Origin: Rhodococcus sp. (in: high G+C Gram-positive bacteria)
GTDB taxonomy: Bacteria > Actinomycetota > Actinomycetes > Mycobacteriales > Mycobacteriaceae
Length of the DNA: 44,834 bases
Assembly: GCA_012514505.1 (NCBI GenBank)
Contig: JAAZAD010000277.1
Location: forward strand, 1 to 44,834
Reading direction: 5' to 3'
Within the stretch, counting starts at the first letter, position 1. Each line of letters opens with the position of its first letter. The notes below the pieces were generated by a model. That model had not been told where the DNA came from, did not search any database, and saw only the letters and a program-made list of their open reading frames with translations. Made by a program: the position numbers and the translations under genes. Shown one piece after another: positions 1 through 8,730 of this stretch.

Positions 1-49
1 ACCGCCGCTACTCGTTGGTCCTCGGTCAGTGAACTTCGTGCACGCATAA

Positions 50-105
50 AACTGCTCCCCGTGAGTCGGAACTGAATTTCTCAGTCCAACTTCCGGGGAG
101 CAGTT
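50..105. repeat. Long interrupted inverted repeat (hairpin)
   Basis: Twelve-base perfect arms (50-61, AACTGCTCCCCG; 94-105, CGGGGAGCAGTT) enclose 32 bases. Within these, GGAACTGA and TCTCAGTCC pair imperfectly and extend the stem. The structure lies just beyond the thiE stop codon, so it may be a thiE terminator or belong to an upstream gene outside the window. No U-rich tail is obvious. The function is inferred; the symmetry is directly visible. Confidence 0.5.
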
Positions 106-146
106 CAGACGGATGTCCCGTTCGTCCCCTGCGCGGAGCGTGTCGC

Positions 147-842
147 TCAATTGGCGCGGAGCTTGTCGCTCAATGACTGCGCAGCTTCTCGAGGGTCCGA
201 CGCGGCGGTGATGGCACGGACCACGACGATTCGGGTGGCGCCGGCGTCGAGGATTTCGGGTAGCCGCGCCTCGTCGATACCACCGACTGCGAACCACGGA
301 CGATTCGGTGCGGCGGCGGACGTGGAACGTACGAGGTCGAGACCTGCGGCGCTCCGGCCGGGCTTGGTGGGCGTTGCCCATACGGGACCCGTGCAGAAGT
401 AGTCGACGTCCTCTTCGATCGCAGCAAGACTGGCCTGCGCCCGGCTGTGAGTGGACCGCCCGATGATCACGTCGGGTCCGACGATGTCGCGGGCGTTCGG
501 CACCGGCAGGTCGCCCTGGCCGAGATGGAGGACATCGGCGCCGGCGGCGTGGGCCATGTCGGCACGGTCGTTGACGGCGACGAGGGCGCCGTGCCGGTGC
601 GCCGCCTCGGTCAGCACCGACAACGCGATCAACTCGTCTTTGGCGTCCATCGGACCGAACTGCTGTTCGCCGGCCGAGCCCTTGTCACGGAGCTGGATGA
701 TATCGACGCCACCGGCCAGTGCGGCTTCGGCGAATTGCGCCAGATCACCCTTCTCGCGCCGGGCATCCGTGCACAGGTACAACCGGGACGCGGCGAGCCG
801 GGCACGGCGATCGATGTCGTTGCTGCGGTGTGTGCGGGTCAC
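147..842 (-). CDS. thiE: Thiamine-phosphate synthase ThiE
   Basis: A TIM-barrel enzyme that joins HMP-pyrophosphate to the thiazole phosphate carboxylate to give thiamine phosphate in the cytosol. The 231-residue product has the usual family landmarks: QLRDK near residue 50, [19 protein letters not shown] near 91 (substrate and metal binding), GRSTHS near 128, [11 protein letters not shown] near 152 and AVGGID near 185. The start is a GTG at 842; the N-terminal 15 residues before the first strand are Arg-rich and a little longer than typical. It is divergent from thiO-thiS-thiG, the same arrangement as Rv0414c/Rv0415 in M. tuberculosis. The TPP riboswitch lies in the shared gap but on the thiO strand, so it would not control thiE directly. 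Confidence 0.95.
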   Translation of the reverse strand: MTRTHRSNDIDRRARLAASRLYLCTDARREKGDLAQFAEAALAGGVDIIQLRDKGSAGEQQFGPMDAKDELIALSVLTEAAHRHGALVAVNDRADMAHAAGADVLHLGQGDLPVPNARDIVGPDVIIGRSTHSRAQASLAAIEEDVDYFCTGPVWATPTKPGRSAAGLDLVRSTSAAAPNRPWFAVGGIDEARLPEILDAGATRIVVVRAITAASDPREAAQSLSDKLRAN

Positions 843-875
843 GGCAATGACGGTAGCCTTCGAAGTGGAACTGTT

Positions 876-966
876 ACCACGGGAGTCCCTGGATCGCGGG
901 GCTGAGAGGGGCCGACGCCGGCCCGACCGTCAGACCTGAACCGGATCATGCCGGCGCAGGAAGTCT
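876..966 (+). promoter_or_regulatory. TPP riboswitch (THI box)
   Basis: The leader of thiO contains the conserved THI-box blocks in order: GGGAGTCC (881-888), GGGGCTGAGAGGG (898-910), a variable GC-rich P3-like stem (911-929) and ACCTGAACCGGATCATGCCGGCGCAGGAA (934-962). CTGAGA and the ACCTGA...GGATAATGCC-type block are the pyrimidine- and pyrophosphate-sensing cores of the known TPP aptamer. The aptamer ends directly against the AGGAGG ribosome binding site (967-972) and GTG start (977) of thiO. That suggests TPP represses translation of thiO-thiS-thiG by occluding the ribosome binding site, rather than through a long expression platform. Confidence 0.95.
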
Positions 967-976
967 AGGAGGAATC

Positions 977-2046
977 GTGGCGCGCTCGTTGTCCGTCGTC
1001 GGTGGCGGGGTCATCGGCCTGTCCGTTGCATGGCGGGCCGCACGGCAAGGGTGGTCGGTCCGGCTGTACGACGCGGCGAGCGGTTCCGGGGCGTCGTGGG
1101 TGGCGGGCGGAATGCTTGCGCCGCTGTCGGAAGGCTGGCCCGGCGAGGAAGCCGTGCTCGGTCTCGGCGCAGCCTCGCTCGAGCGGTGGCCCGATTTCGG
1201 TAAGGAACTCGAGACCGGAGCGGACGTTTCGCTGTTCACCTCCACTAGTTCTTTGACGGTTGCACTCGACGGCGCGGATGCCGACGATCTGCGGAAGATC
1301 GCCGACTGGGTGGGCGCGCAGGGGTACGACATGGACATCGTCGACCGTACGAAGATCCGCGAACTCGAGCCGGTGCTGGGGCCCAAGGTGCGGCTGGGAC
1401 TCCTGGCCCGATCGGAGCTGGCGGTCGACAATCGCCTGCTTCTGGACGCCCTTCGGCAGAATGCCCGAGCCGCCGGTGTGGAATTCACGGACGAGAACGT
1501 CCGTGATCTCGATGACCTCACCACCGACCAGGTAGTGCTCGCGGCCGGCCTGGGCGCACCCAGGCTGTGGCCGGGGTTGCCCCTGCGGCCGGTCAAGGGG
1601 GAGATTCTCAGATTGGGTACCAGGCCGGGTGTGACACCTGCCCCGACCCGTACGATTCGAGGCACCGTTCACGGCCGTCCCGCATACCTGGTGCCCCGCG
1701 CAAACGGGATCGTGTTGGGTGCCACCCAGTACGAAACCGACGAGGACACCCAGGTCACCGTGGGAGGAGTACGCGACCTCATAGCGGATGCGGAGGCGCT
1801 GATGCCGGCGATCGGTGAGTACGAACTGAAGGAAGCGGCAGCAGGTCTACGACCGATGACTCCGGACAACTTGCCACTGATCGGCCGATTGTCCGATCGT
1901 GTTGTAGTGGCTGCAGGGCACGGACGAAACGGCATCCTGCTGACACCGGTCACCGCCGACGCGGTGGTGGCGTTGTTGGACGGGAACACGCTCGTCGAGG
2001 CCGAGTGTGCGAACTCCGAACGATTCCGGAACGTAGTGAGGAAGCG

Positions 2047-2050
<4 letters not shown>
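977..2050 (+). CDS. thiO: Glycine oxidase ThiO
   Basis: A FAD-dependent oxidase of the DAO family that converts glycine to dehydroglycine (iminoacetate) for thiazole synthesis. The N-terminal dinucleotide-binding motif is VVGGGVIGLSVAW (residues 6-18). SWVAGGMLAP follows the FAD site, and the C-terminal region GLRPMTPDNLPLIGR plus GHGRNGILLTP is typical of ThiO (357 residues, normal length). The GTG start is set by an AGGAGG ribosome binding site at 967-972. It is the first gene downstream of the TPP riboswitch. Its stop codon overlaps the thiS start (ATGA), indicating translational coupling. Confidence 0.95.
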
Positions 2051-3052
<1,002 letters not shown>

Positions 3053-3094
3053 GGGTTTCGCGGGGGCGTCCTCAGGGGCACTGGTCAGGGTGAT

Positions 3095-3114
3095 AGTAGT
3101 ACCGCAGGACTACT
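3095..3114. promoter_or_regulatory. Inverted repeat upstream of ABC exporter (possible operator)
   Basis: AGTAGT (3095-3100) and ACTACT (3109-3114) form a dyad with an 8-base spacer; allowing mismatches, the symmetry extends to 7 of 9 positions per arm. It sits 57 bases before the ABC exporter start in the gap after thiG. It is a plausible binding site for a dimeric regulator of the exporter; no cognate regulator is adjacent. The symmetry is seen; the function is inferred. Confidence 0.4.
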
Positions 3115-3170
3115 TGTGAACAACCCCACGGCCGATGCGCGAGCCAGGGACGCAAGGCATGCTTGTCGGC

Positions 3171-4112
3171 ATGATCGAAGTCAACGGATTGACCAAGACC
3201 TTCGGGAAGACGAAGGCCGTGGAAGACCTGACGTTCACCGTGAAGCCAGGGATCGTCACCGGCTTCCTCGGGCCGAACGGTGCGGGTAAGTCGACAACCA
3301 TGCGCATGATTCTGGGCTTGGACAGGCCGACCGCCGGAACCGCCCTGATCGACGGCAAGCACTACCGCGAACTGGAGCAGCCGCTGAAGACCGTTGGTGC
3401 GCTGCTCGATGCCAAGTGGGTTCATCCGAACCGGTCTGCCCGTGCTCATCTGCAGTGGATGGCGGCCGCCAACTCGATCCCGAAGAGTCGAGTGGACGAG
3501 GTGCTGCACCTCGTCGGACTCACCGACGTCGCGGGTAAGAAGGCCGGCGGCTTCTCCCTCGGTATGTCGCAGCGACTCGGACTTGCAGGTGCGCTGCTCG
3601 GTGACCCCAAGGTGCTGCTGTTCGACGAACCGGTCAACGGGCTCGATCCGGAGGGCATCGTCTGGATCCGTAAGTTCATGCAGCGTCTGGCTGCAGAGGG
3701 GCGCACGGTTCTCGTGTCGAGCCACCTGCTGTCGGAGATGGCCCTCACCGCCGAGCACCTCGTCGTGATCGGACGTGGCCGGCTCAAGGCGGACACCTCG
3801 GTGAAGGAATTCGTGGACATGGCTTCCGAGTCGACCGTCCGCGTGCGCAGCCCGCAACTCGACGTGCTGCGCAGCGCACTGACGTCGCAGGGGCTGACCG
3901 TCCGCGACGAAGGGGCCGGTGACGCACCCGCCCTGCTCGTGCTCAATTCGAGCACCGAGGCGATCGGCACGATTGCCGGAGCGCAGGGCGTCGTCCTGCA
4001 CGAACTCGCATCCCAGCGCGGTTCGCTCGAGGACGCATTCATGAAGCTGACAGGAGACGACGTGCAGTACCACGCCGAAGGCGTCGAAGACGTGATGAGG
4101 GGGACCCTCTGA
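3171..4112 (+). CDS. ABC transporter ATP-binding protein (ABC-2 exporter)
   Basis: ATPase subunit of a drug- or peptide-type ABC-2 exporter. It has Walker A GPNGAGKST near residue 40, the signature FSLGMSQRLGLA near 128 (a degenerate LSGGQ, as in many CcmA-type subunits) and Walker B VLLFDEPVNGLDPEG near 152, followed by the switch histidine in SSHLLSE. A C-terminal 90-residue extension is usual in this class. The start is placed at ATG 3171 (MIEVNGLTKTFG), giving 313 residues; ATGs at 3135 and 3159 are in frame but precede the conserved first strand. The stop overlaps the permease start (TGATG). Confidence 0.9.
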   Translation: MIEVNGLTKTFGKTKAVEDLTFTVKPGIVTGFLGPNGAGKSTTMRMILGLDRPTAGTALIDGKHYRELEQPLKTVGALLDAKWVHPNRSARAHLQWMAAANSIPKSRVDEVLHLVGLTDVAGKKAGGFSLGMSQRLGLAGALLGDPKVLLFDEPVNGLDPEGIVWIRKFMQRLAAEGRTVLVSSHLLSEMALTAEHLVVIGRGRLKADTSVKEFVDMASESTVRVRSPQLDVLRSALTSQGLTVRDEGAGDAPALLVLNSSTEAIGTIAGAQGVVLHELASQRGSLEDAFMKLTGDDVQYHAEGVEDVMRGTL

Positions 4113-4906
4113 TGGCTGTTCTGGCTGCAGAACGAATCAAGCTGACCACCACCCGATCGCCGTGGTGGTGCACCGCAATCATCATCGTGCTGGGTCTGGG
4201 CCTGGCTGCGGTGATCGGGCTGAGCGCGAAGGCCAGCTTCAACTCGTTCGAAGACGAGATCGCTGCAGGGAACCAACCGAGTTTCGAGCCCTTCCTGCCC
4301 ACGCTCGCCGATGCCGTGGGCGGTGTGTCGGGCTTCGGCGTTCTGGTGTTGATGATCCTTGGCGCCCTGGCCGTGACGAGCGAGTATCGATTCGGGGTCA
4401 TTCGGACGACGTTCCAGGCGATTCCCAACCGTGCATCGGTTCTCGTCGCGAAGGCCGGTCTGATCGGTGTGGGTGGCGCGCTGCTTACCTTCGTGCTCAC
4501 GTTCGGCGCGTACGCGATCGCCAAGGCGACCGCAGGTGAAGAGGCCGGTGTCGCACTCACGCTGACCGGCAGCGATGCCTGGCGCGCCATCTACGGTGTG
4601 CCGATCTACGCACTGCTGTGTGTCGTCCTGGCAGTCGGTGTCGGTGCGCTGGTACGGCAGTCGGCCGCGGCGATCGCGTTGCTGTTGTTGTGGCCACTGC
4701 TGATCGAGAGCCTGTTCGGTCTGTTCGGCGAGTTCGGCAGGACAGTGCAGCCGTTCCTGCCCTTCGGCAACGCGAACAACTTCCTCGGGCAGCCGATGGG
4801 CATCGACTACCACTGGGGTCCGTGGGGCAGCCTGGTGTACTTCGCCGCCTTCGTGGCCGTCGTGTTCGGTGCGGCGATCGTGTCGGTGAACACGCGCGAC
4901 GCCTGA
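4112..4906 (+). CDS. ABC-2 type permease
   Basis: Integral membrane partner of the preceding ATPase, 264 residues with about six predicted helices. The first (about residues 18-38) is followed by a 45-residue extracytoplasmic loop. Helices then occur near 71-91, 110-135, 150-175, 180-205 and 235-255. TSEYRFGVIRTTF after helix 2 is the amphipathic segment typical of ABC-2 permeases of the NatB/YhaP kind. No substrate can be read from the sequence. Transcription probably ends in the hairpins just downstream. Confidence 0.88.
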   Translation: MAVLAAERIKLTTTRSPWWCTAIIIVLGLGLAAVIGLSAKASFNSFEDEIAAGNQPSFEPFLPTLADAVGGVSGFGVLVLMILGALAVTSEYRFGVIRTTFQAIPNRASVLVAKAGLIGVGGALLTFVLTFGAYAIAKATAGEEAGVALTLTGSDAWRAIYGVPIYALLCVVLAVGVGALVRQSAAAIALLLLWPLLIESLFGLFGEFGRTVQPFLPFGNANNFLGQPMGIDYHWGPWGSLVYFAAFVAVVFGAAIVSVNTRDA

Positions 4907-4944
4907 GAGCCTGGACACCCAGGCATCCGGAGGCGACTACAGTA

Positions 4945-5013
4945 CTTTCGTCCTCCCGCCCTTTGCAGACGTACGTCGGGAGGTCTGCAAAGGGGAGTGC
5001 GGGAAGACGAAAG
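4945..5013. repeat. Large imperfect hairpin between exporter and peptidase genes
   Basis: CTTTCGTCCTCCCGC (4945-4959) pairs with GCGGGAAGACGAAAG (4999-5013) with one mismatch. Inside it CCTTTGCAGAC (4960-4970) pairs with GTCTGCAAAGG (4983-4993); an asymmetric GGAGT bulge separates the two helices, and the loop is 12 bases. With the hairpin that follows, the whole 110-base gap is palindromic. A terminator or processed RNA element is possible. Confidence 0.6.
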
Positions 5014-5052
5014 CCGGTGGCCGGTGCGAAAACCATTCGCACCGGCCACCGG
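5014..5052 (+). terminator. Strong hairpin terminator
   Basis: A perfect 17-base stem, CCGGTGGCCGGTGCGAA (5014-5030) with TTCGCACCGGCCACCGG (5036-5052), closes a five-base loop (AACCA). It lies 107 bases after the ABC permease stop and 22 bases before the peptidase start. There is no long U tract, as is common for actinobacterial terminators. It abuts the preceding hairpin without a gap. Confidence 0.7.
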
Positions 5053-5074
5053 TGTCTCGAGTTACTCTCGGCCG

Positions 5075-6526
5075 ATGCGACTACGGGGAGTCTTCACGAT
5101 CGGTGTGGCAGGAGCGATTGCGCTCGCAGGATGTTCGTCCGGTGACGAAGCGCCGAAGCAGCCGGTCGACGCGACCACGCTTGCCGAGTCCGTCACGATC
5201 GATTCGGTCGTCGACCACCTCGAGAAACTCGAAGAGATCGCGGCCGACAACGACGGCAACCGTGCCGCCGGCACGCCCGGCTACACCGCCAGCGCGGATT
5301 ACGTTGCGCAGACCCTGCGTGACAAGGGATTCGACGTAGAAACGCCCGAGTTCGAGTACCACTCCTTCGACGTGGCGTCGGAGCAGCTACTCGCGGACGG
5401 CCAGGACATCGAGGTACAGGCCCTCGGGTACTCGCCCTCGACCGGCCCGGACGGGATCACCGCTCCGATCGTTGCGGTGCCTGCAGACGAGAGTCCTGGT
5501 TGCGAGATCACCGACTACGACGGATTGGACGTCACCGGCGCAGTGGTGCTGGTCGAGCGGGGTGTGTGCCCGTTCGCGGACAAGCAGAAACTCGCCGCCG
5601 AGCGCGGCGCGGTCGCAGCTGTTGTCGTGAACAACGAAGACGGTCCGTTGCTCGGCGGGACACTCGGCGACCCCGATGCGGGTGAGATTCCCACCGCCGG
5701 CGTGAGCAAGGCCGACGGCGAGACGCTTGCCGCTGCCGACGACGTAACGCTCACGCTCGAGACCGAAGCGACGACGTCGACGGGCCGCAACGTCATCGCG
5801 CAGACCACCACCGGATCCACCGACGACGTGGTGATGGTGGGTGCGCATCTCGACAGCGTGCCGGACGGCCCCGGCATCAACGACAACGGAACCGGTGTCG
5901 CCGCCACCCTCGAGACGGCGTCACAGCTCGGGGGCAGCCCGAACGTGAACAACGCCGTTCGTTTCGCATTCTGGGGTGCGGAGGAACTGGGCCTTCGCGG
6001 TTCGGAGGCGTACGTCGAGAGTTTGGATCCCGAACAGAAGGCAGACATCGCGCTGTACCTGAATTTCGACATGTTGGGATCGGAGAACCCGGGCTACCTG
6101 GCCTATGACGGTGACGACTCGGATGCGTTCGGTGCCGGGCCCGGTCCCGAAGGGTCTGCGGGAATCGAACGCACCTTCGTCGACTACTTCGCGGGCGTGG
6201 GCGTCGACCTCGACGGCACCGACTTCGACGGACGCTCCGATTACGGTCCGTTCATCGCGGCGCAGATTCCGGCCGGCGGTGTGTTCAGTGGCGCGGACGG
6301 ACAGAAGACCGCCGAGCAGGCGCAGGAGTGGGGTGGCACCCCGGATGTCGCGTACGACAGGAACTATCACAGCGCGGACGACACGCTCGCCAACATCGAC
6401 AGGGAAGCGCTGGCCCAGAATTCGGCGGCCGTCGCCTACGCGGTGGGCGTGTATGCGCAGGATCTGGGTGGCCCGAACGGTGTCCCCACGGGCGCCGAAC
6501 GTGAGAAGGCCCGCGCTGGCGACTGA
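5075..6526 (+). CDS. Secreted M28 aminopeptidase lipoprotein (LpqL-like)
   Basis: A zinc aminopeptidase anchored outside the membrane. The start at ATG 5075 gives a lipoprotein signal peptide with lipobox LAGC (Cys at residue 20); upstream in-frame codons run through the terminator hairpins and are rejected. A PA domain (about 130-235, including ERGVCPFADKQKLAAERG) precedes the M28 catalytic domain. The metal ligands are visible in GAHLDSVPDGPGINDNG (His, Asp), WGAEELGLRGSEAY (Glu-Glu), YLNFDMLGS (Asp) and YHSADDT (His). The length, 483 residues, and its position after thiG match lpqL (Rv0418). Likely role: trimming extracellular or cell-wall peptides; the true substrate is unknown. Confidence 0.9.
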   Translation: MRLRGVFTIGVAGAIALAGCSSGDEAPKQPVDATTLAESVTIDSVVDHLEKLEEIAADNDGNRAAGTPGYTASADYVAQTLRDKGFDVETPEFEYHSFDVASEQLLADGQDIEVQALGYSPSTGPDGITAPIVAVPADESPGCEITDYDGLDVTGAVVLVERGVCPFADKQKLAAERGAVAAVVVNNEDGPLLGGTLGDPDAGEIPTAGVSKADGETLAAADDVTLTLETEATTSTGRNVIAQTTTGSTDDVVMVGAHLDSVPDGPGINDNGTGVAATLETASQLGGSPNVNNAVRFAFWGAEELGLRGSEAYVESLDPEQKADIALYLNFDMLGSENPGYLAYDGDDSDAFGAGPGPEGSAGIERTFVDYFAGVGVDLDGTDFDGRSDYGPFIAAQIPAGGVFSGADGQKTAEQAQEWGGTPDVAYDRNYHSADDTLANIDREALAQNSAAVAYAVGVYAQDLGGPNGVPTGAEREKARAGD

Positions 6527-6556
6527 ATCGTGTGACGCTGCGTTACGCTCACGCTC

Positions 6557-7399
6557 GTGAGTGAGGATCCGATCGACTCAGGCCAGGCTCCTCGCGCGAG
6601 CTCGGGCCGCTCCGTTTCGGAGTGGTTGTCAGCGGTGAACGGCCACCGACCCTTGGTCGACGGATTGCGCCGGGTGCGTCGCGCCCTGCCCGGTGACCCG
6701 GCGTTTGGCGATCCTCTGTCCACCGCGGGGCCGGGAAGTGCGCGTGCGTTGGCGCGCATCGCCGACCGAGCGCAGAGCGATCAACCCGGAGCTTCTCGCG
6801 AGGTGAGCCTCGGGGCTCTCCAGGTGTGGCAGGCATTGCTGGAGCGGGCCGGTCAGGGACGCGGAAATTCCGAGGTCACCATCGTGTTCACCGACCTCGT
6901 CGGATTCTCGAGTTGGGCACTCCCAGCCGGAGACTCCGCTACCCTCGATCTGTTACGCCAAGTCTCCACGGTGGTCGAAACACCGATGTACGACCGCGGC
7001 GGGAACGTCGTCAAACGCATGGGTGACGGCATCATGGCTGTCTTTCCGAATGCCGATCGTGCGGTGGAAGCGGTGTTCGTCGCACGCGGCGCCCTGTCTG
7101 AGGTCGAGGTGGAGGGGTACCGCCCCCGCATGAGGGTGGGGCTTCACACCGGCTTGCCACGCAGGATCGGCGCCGACTGGCTGGGCGTGGACGTCAACAT
7201 TGCCGCCCGCATCATGGCGCTCGGTGGCGACGGCAAGGTGATGGCCTCGTCCGCCACGCTCAGCGCGTTGCAGCCGGGGACCCTCGAGACGCTGGGGATC
7301 ACGACAAAGCCGTGGCGAAGGGGGTTCTTCGCGCCGCAGCCCAGCGGGGTTCCCGAAGATCTCGGGATCTGGCGGCTGAGGTCGGCGACCGGAAGCTGA
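6557..7399 (+). CDS. Class III adenylate/guanylate cyclase
   Basis: 280 residues: an N-terminal about 95-residue segment of unknown fold, then a class III cyclase homology domain (about 97-260). Metal-binding aspartates are seen in VFTDLVGFSS and in MGDGIMA. The purine-selecting Lys is in VVKRMGDG, the second purine-contact Asp in VDVN, and the transition-state Asn/Arg in VNIAARI. These point to an active, probably ATP-using homodimeric enzyme. No membrane segment or HAMP domain is present, so it should be cytosolic. GTG start at 6557, 30 bases after the peptidase stop. It is not part of the mycobacterial thiG-thiD order. Confidence 0.88.
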   Translation: MSEDPIDSGQAPRASSGRSVSEWLSAVNGHRPLVDGLRRVRRALPGDPAFGDPLSTAGPGSARALARIADRAQSDQPGASREVSLGALQVWQALLERAGQGRGNSEVTIVFTDLVGFSSWALPAGDSATLDLLRQVSTVVETPMYDRGGNVVKRMGDGIMAVFPNADRAVEAVFVARGALSEVEVEGYRPRMRVGLHTGLPRRIGADWLGVDVNIAARIMALGGDGKVMASSATLSALQPGTLETLGITTKPWRRGFFAPQPSGVPEDLGIWRLRSATGS

Positions 7400-7423
7400 C
7401 TTCGCGGTCGCCTCACCCCTCGG

Positions 7424-8530
7424 TCATGTGCGGATCCAGACCCCCAACGGCGTAGTCAACAGACCCGCGGGCGATATCACCAGCTGACTCTGTGTTGCGT
7501 GAACCCAGATTTCGTAGACGTCCTTGCCGCCGAGGTGATTGCGGATGAAGGCGCCGAGCTCGGCGTTCTCGACTGCTCAGGGCCGTGCGGCTCGTAGGTC
7601 GAGGGCGCCTTCGAGGGTGCGCGGGTTGTCGTCGAGTCCGGGGCCGCGCGGGATCTGTCGGAGTGCATCGGTGGTGTGCATCTCGATGGGGTATGTCCGG
7701 CCGCTCGGCGCAGTCAGGGTCACGGCGTGAGTCGTCTGCGCCCAATCGAAGTGCTCGACCCGCGCGGTCCACCCGCCCGGTAGCGCCCCAGAGTAGGAGA
7801 GTTCGCTCGCGGGTGCCAGCGTCAACGACGACTGGTCGGTGGAGGGGTCCGCCTCGGTCAGTATCGGCTGCTTCAGGGGCTGTCCCGTCGGCGTGAATTC
7901 CCACGACGAAGCGCTGAGTCCCTTGTGTCAGTAGCCCGTCCGGCCGTCGTGACGTCCTTCGACGCGCAGTTCGCGGTCCTCTACCGCCGGGCCGGTGACG
8001 CTGATGGAGATGCGGGAGGTGATGTCGCCGGGGACCTTGGCCTGATGCTGCCAGTCCGGGGCGGGCAGGGAGACCCCGGTGAATCGTGGGTCGAATCGTT
8101 CCTGCAGCTGGCTGGGCGCGCGAACCGTCACCCGTCAGGCTGACCACCTGCACCAGTCCGGCAAGGGGTGCTGGTTTCCTTCGGCGTCGATGAAACCGTC
8201 CGAGACCCGGTGGCTGAGGGCCCACTTGCCCGGTTCCCGTGCACCGTCGGGGACCGTCATTCCCGGCCACAGCCAGATCGGCCCCCGAACGAGCGGGTCC
8301 AGTTCCACACCATCGGACCCGAGAGCACGTTGTCGAGGGAGTAGATCCAACCGTTTCCGTCCAAGGCGACGACCATGTTGCCGTCGACCGAAATGGCGGC
8401 GATGTGCCCGTCGAGGCAGCCGGGGGTGTTGACTTTGCGCCACGGTGCGTCGGATCCGCGTGGGCGGGTGCAGAGAGAACCGTCACCGAGCACGAACTCG
8501 GCGTAACTGTTGAAACCGTTGCCTTGTGGT
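7424..8530 (-). pseudogene. Decayed secreted-protein gene, C-terminal part
   Basis: This is the downstream half of a gene whose signal-peptide end lies at 10394-10686, across a mobile element. Reading from 8530, a coherent protein continues (SPQGNGFNSYAEFVLGDG, ISVDGNMVVALDGNGWIYSL, LSGPMVWNWTRSFG). The frame is then lost in a run of five C (8282-8286, plus strand); one extra base restores GPIWLWPGMTVPDG. The restored frame runs to 7424 with three in-frame TGA codons at 8135-8137, 7928-7930 and 7577-7579, with sensible sequence on both sides of each. The C-terminus reads FIRNHLGGKDVYEIWVHAT and ends with TGA at 7424. The family is not recognised; the text looks like a secreted actinobacterial protein of about 465 residues when intact. 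Confidence 0.75.
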
Positions 8531-8730
8531 GAGCAAGTGTGAGCATGCTCATCAGGCAGTCGCCTCTTGCGAGACGGCGGTCCCGGTCTGATCAACCCGG
8601 GTCGGGTTGTGCCGGGTTGACGCTTCACGGCCTCCTGCCTGGCCTGCTCGTGCAGGCCCGGTCTCACGGATGGCTCCACGTCCTGCCACCGACCCACTGC
8701 CGGCGGAACTCTGTTCACCCACCATGTGGG
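8531..8730 (-). ncRNA. Predicted omega-RNA (reRNA) region of the tnpB element
   Basis: In known IS200/IS605 and IS607 TnpB systems the guide RNA is made from the 3' end of tnpB through the element end, and its guide is the first host bases beyond that end. Here that stretch codes for the low-complexity TnpB tail and contains potential stems: AACCCG (8602-8607) with CGGGTT (8621-8626), ACCCAC/GTGGGT around 8718-8732, and the terminal palindrome TGAGCATGCTCA at 8540-8551. The guide would start at 8530 on the minus strand (ACCACAAGGCAACGGT). The 5' limit is a guess. The role is inferred from the family. Confidence 0.45.

Noticed and set aside
4997..5074. Earlier start for the M28 peptidase
   Set aside because: The region is two hairpins and the lipoprotein signal peptide starts at 5075.
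7577..8137. In-frame TGA codons read as selenocysteine or recoded stops
   Set aside because: There is also a frameshift and an inserted element in the same gene, no Cys-like context at the TGA sites and no SECIS-like structure noted; simple decay explains all of it.
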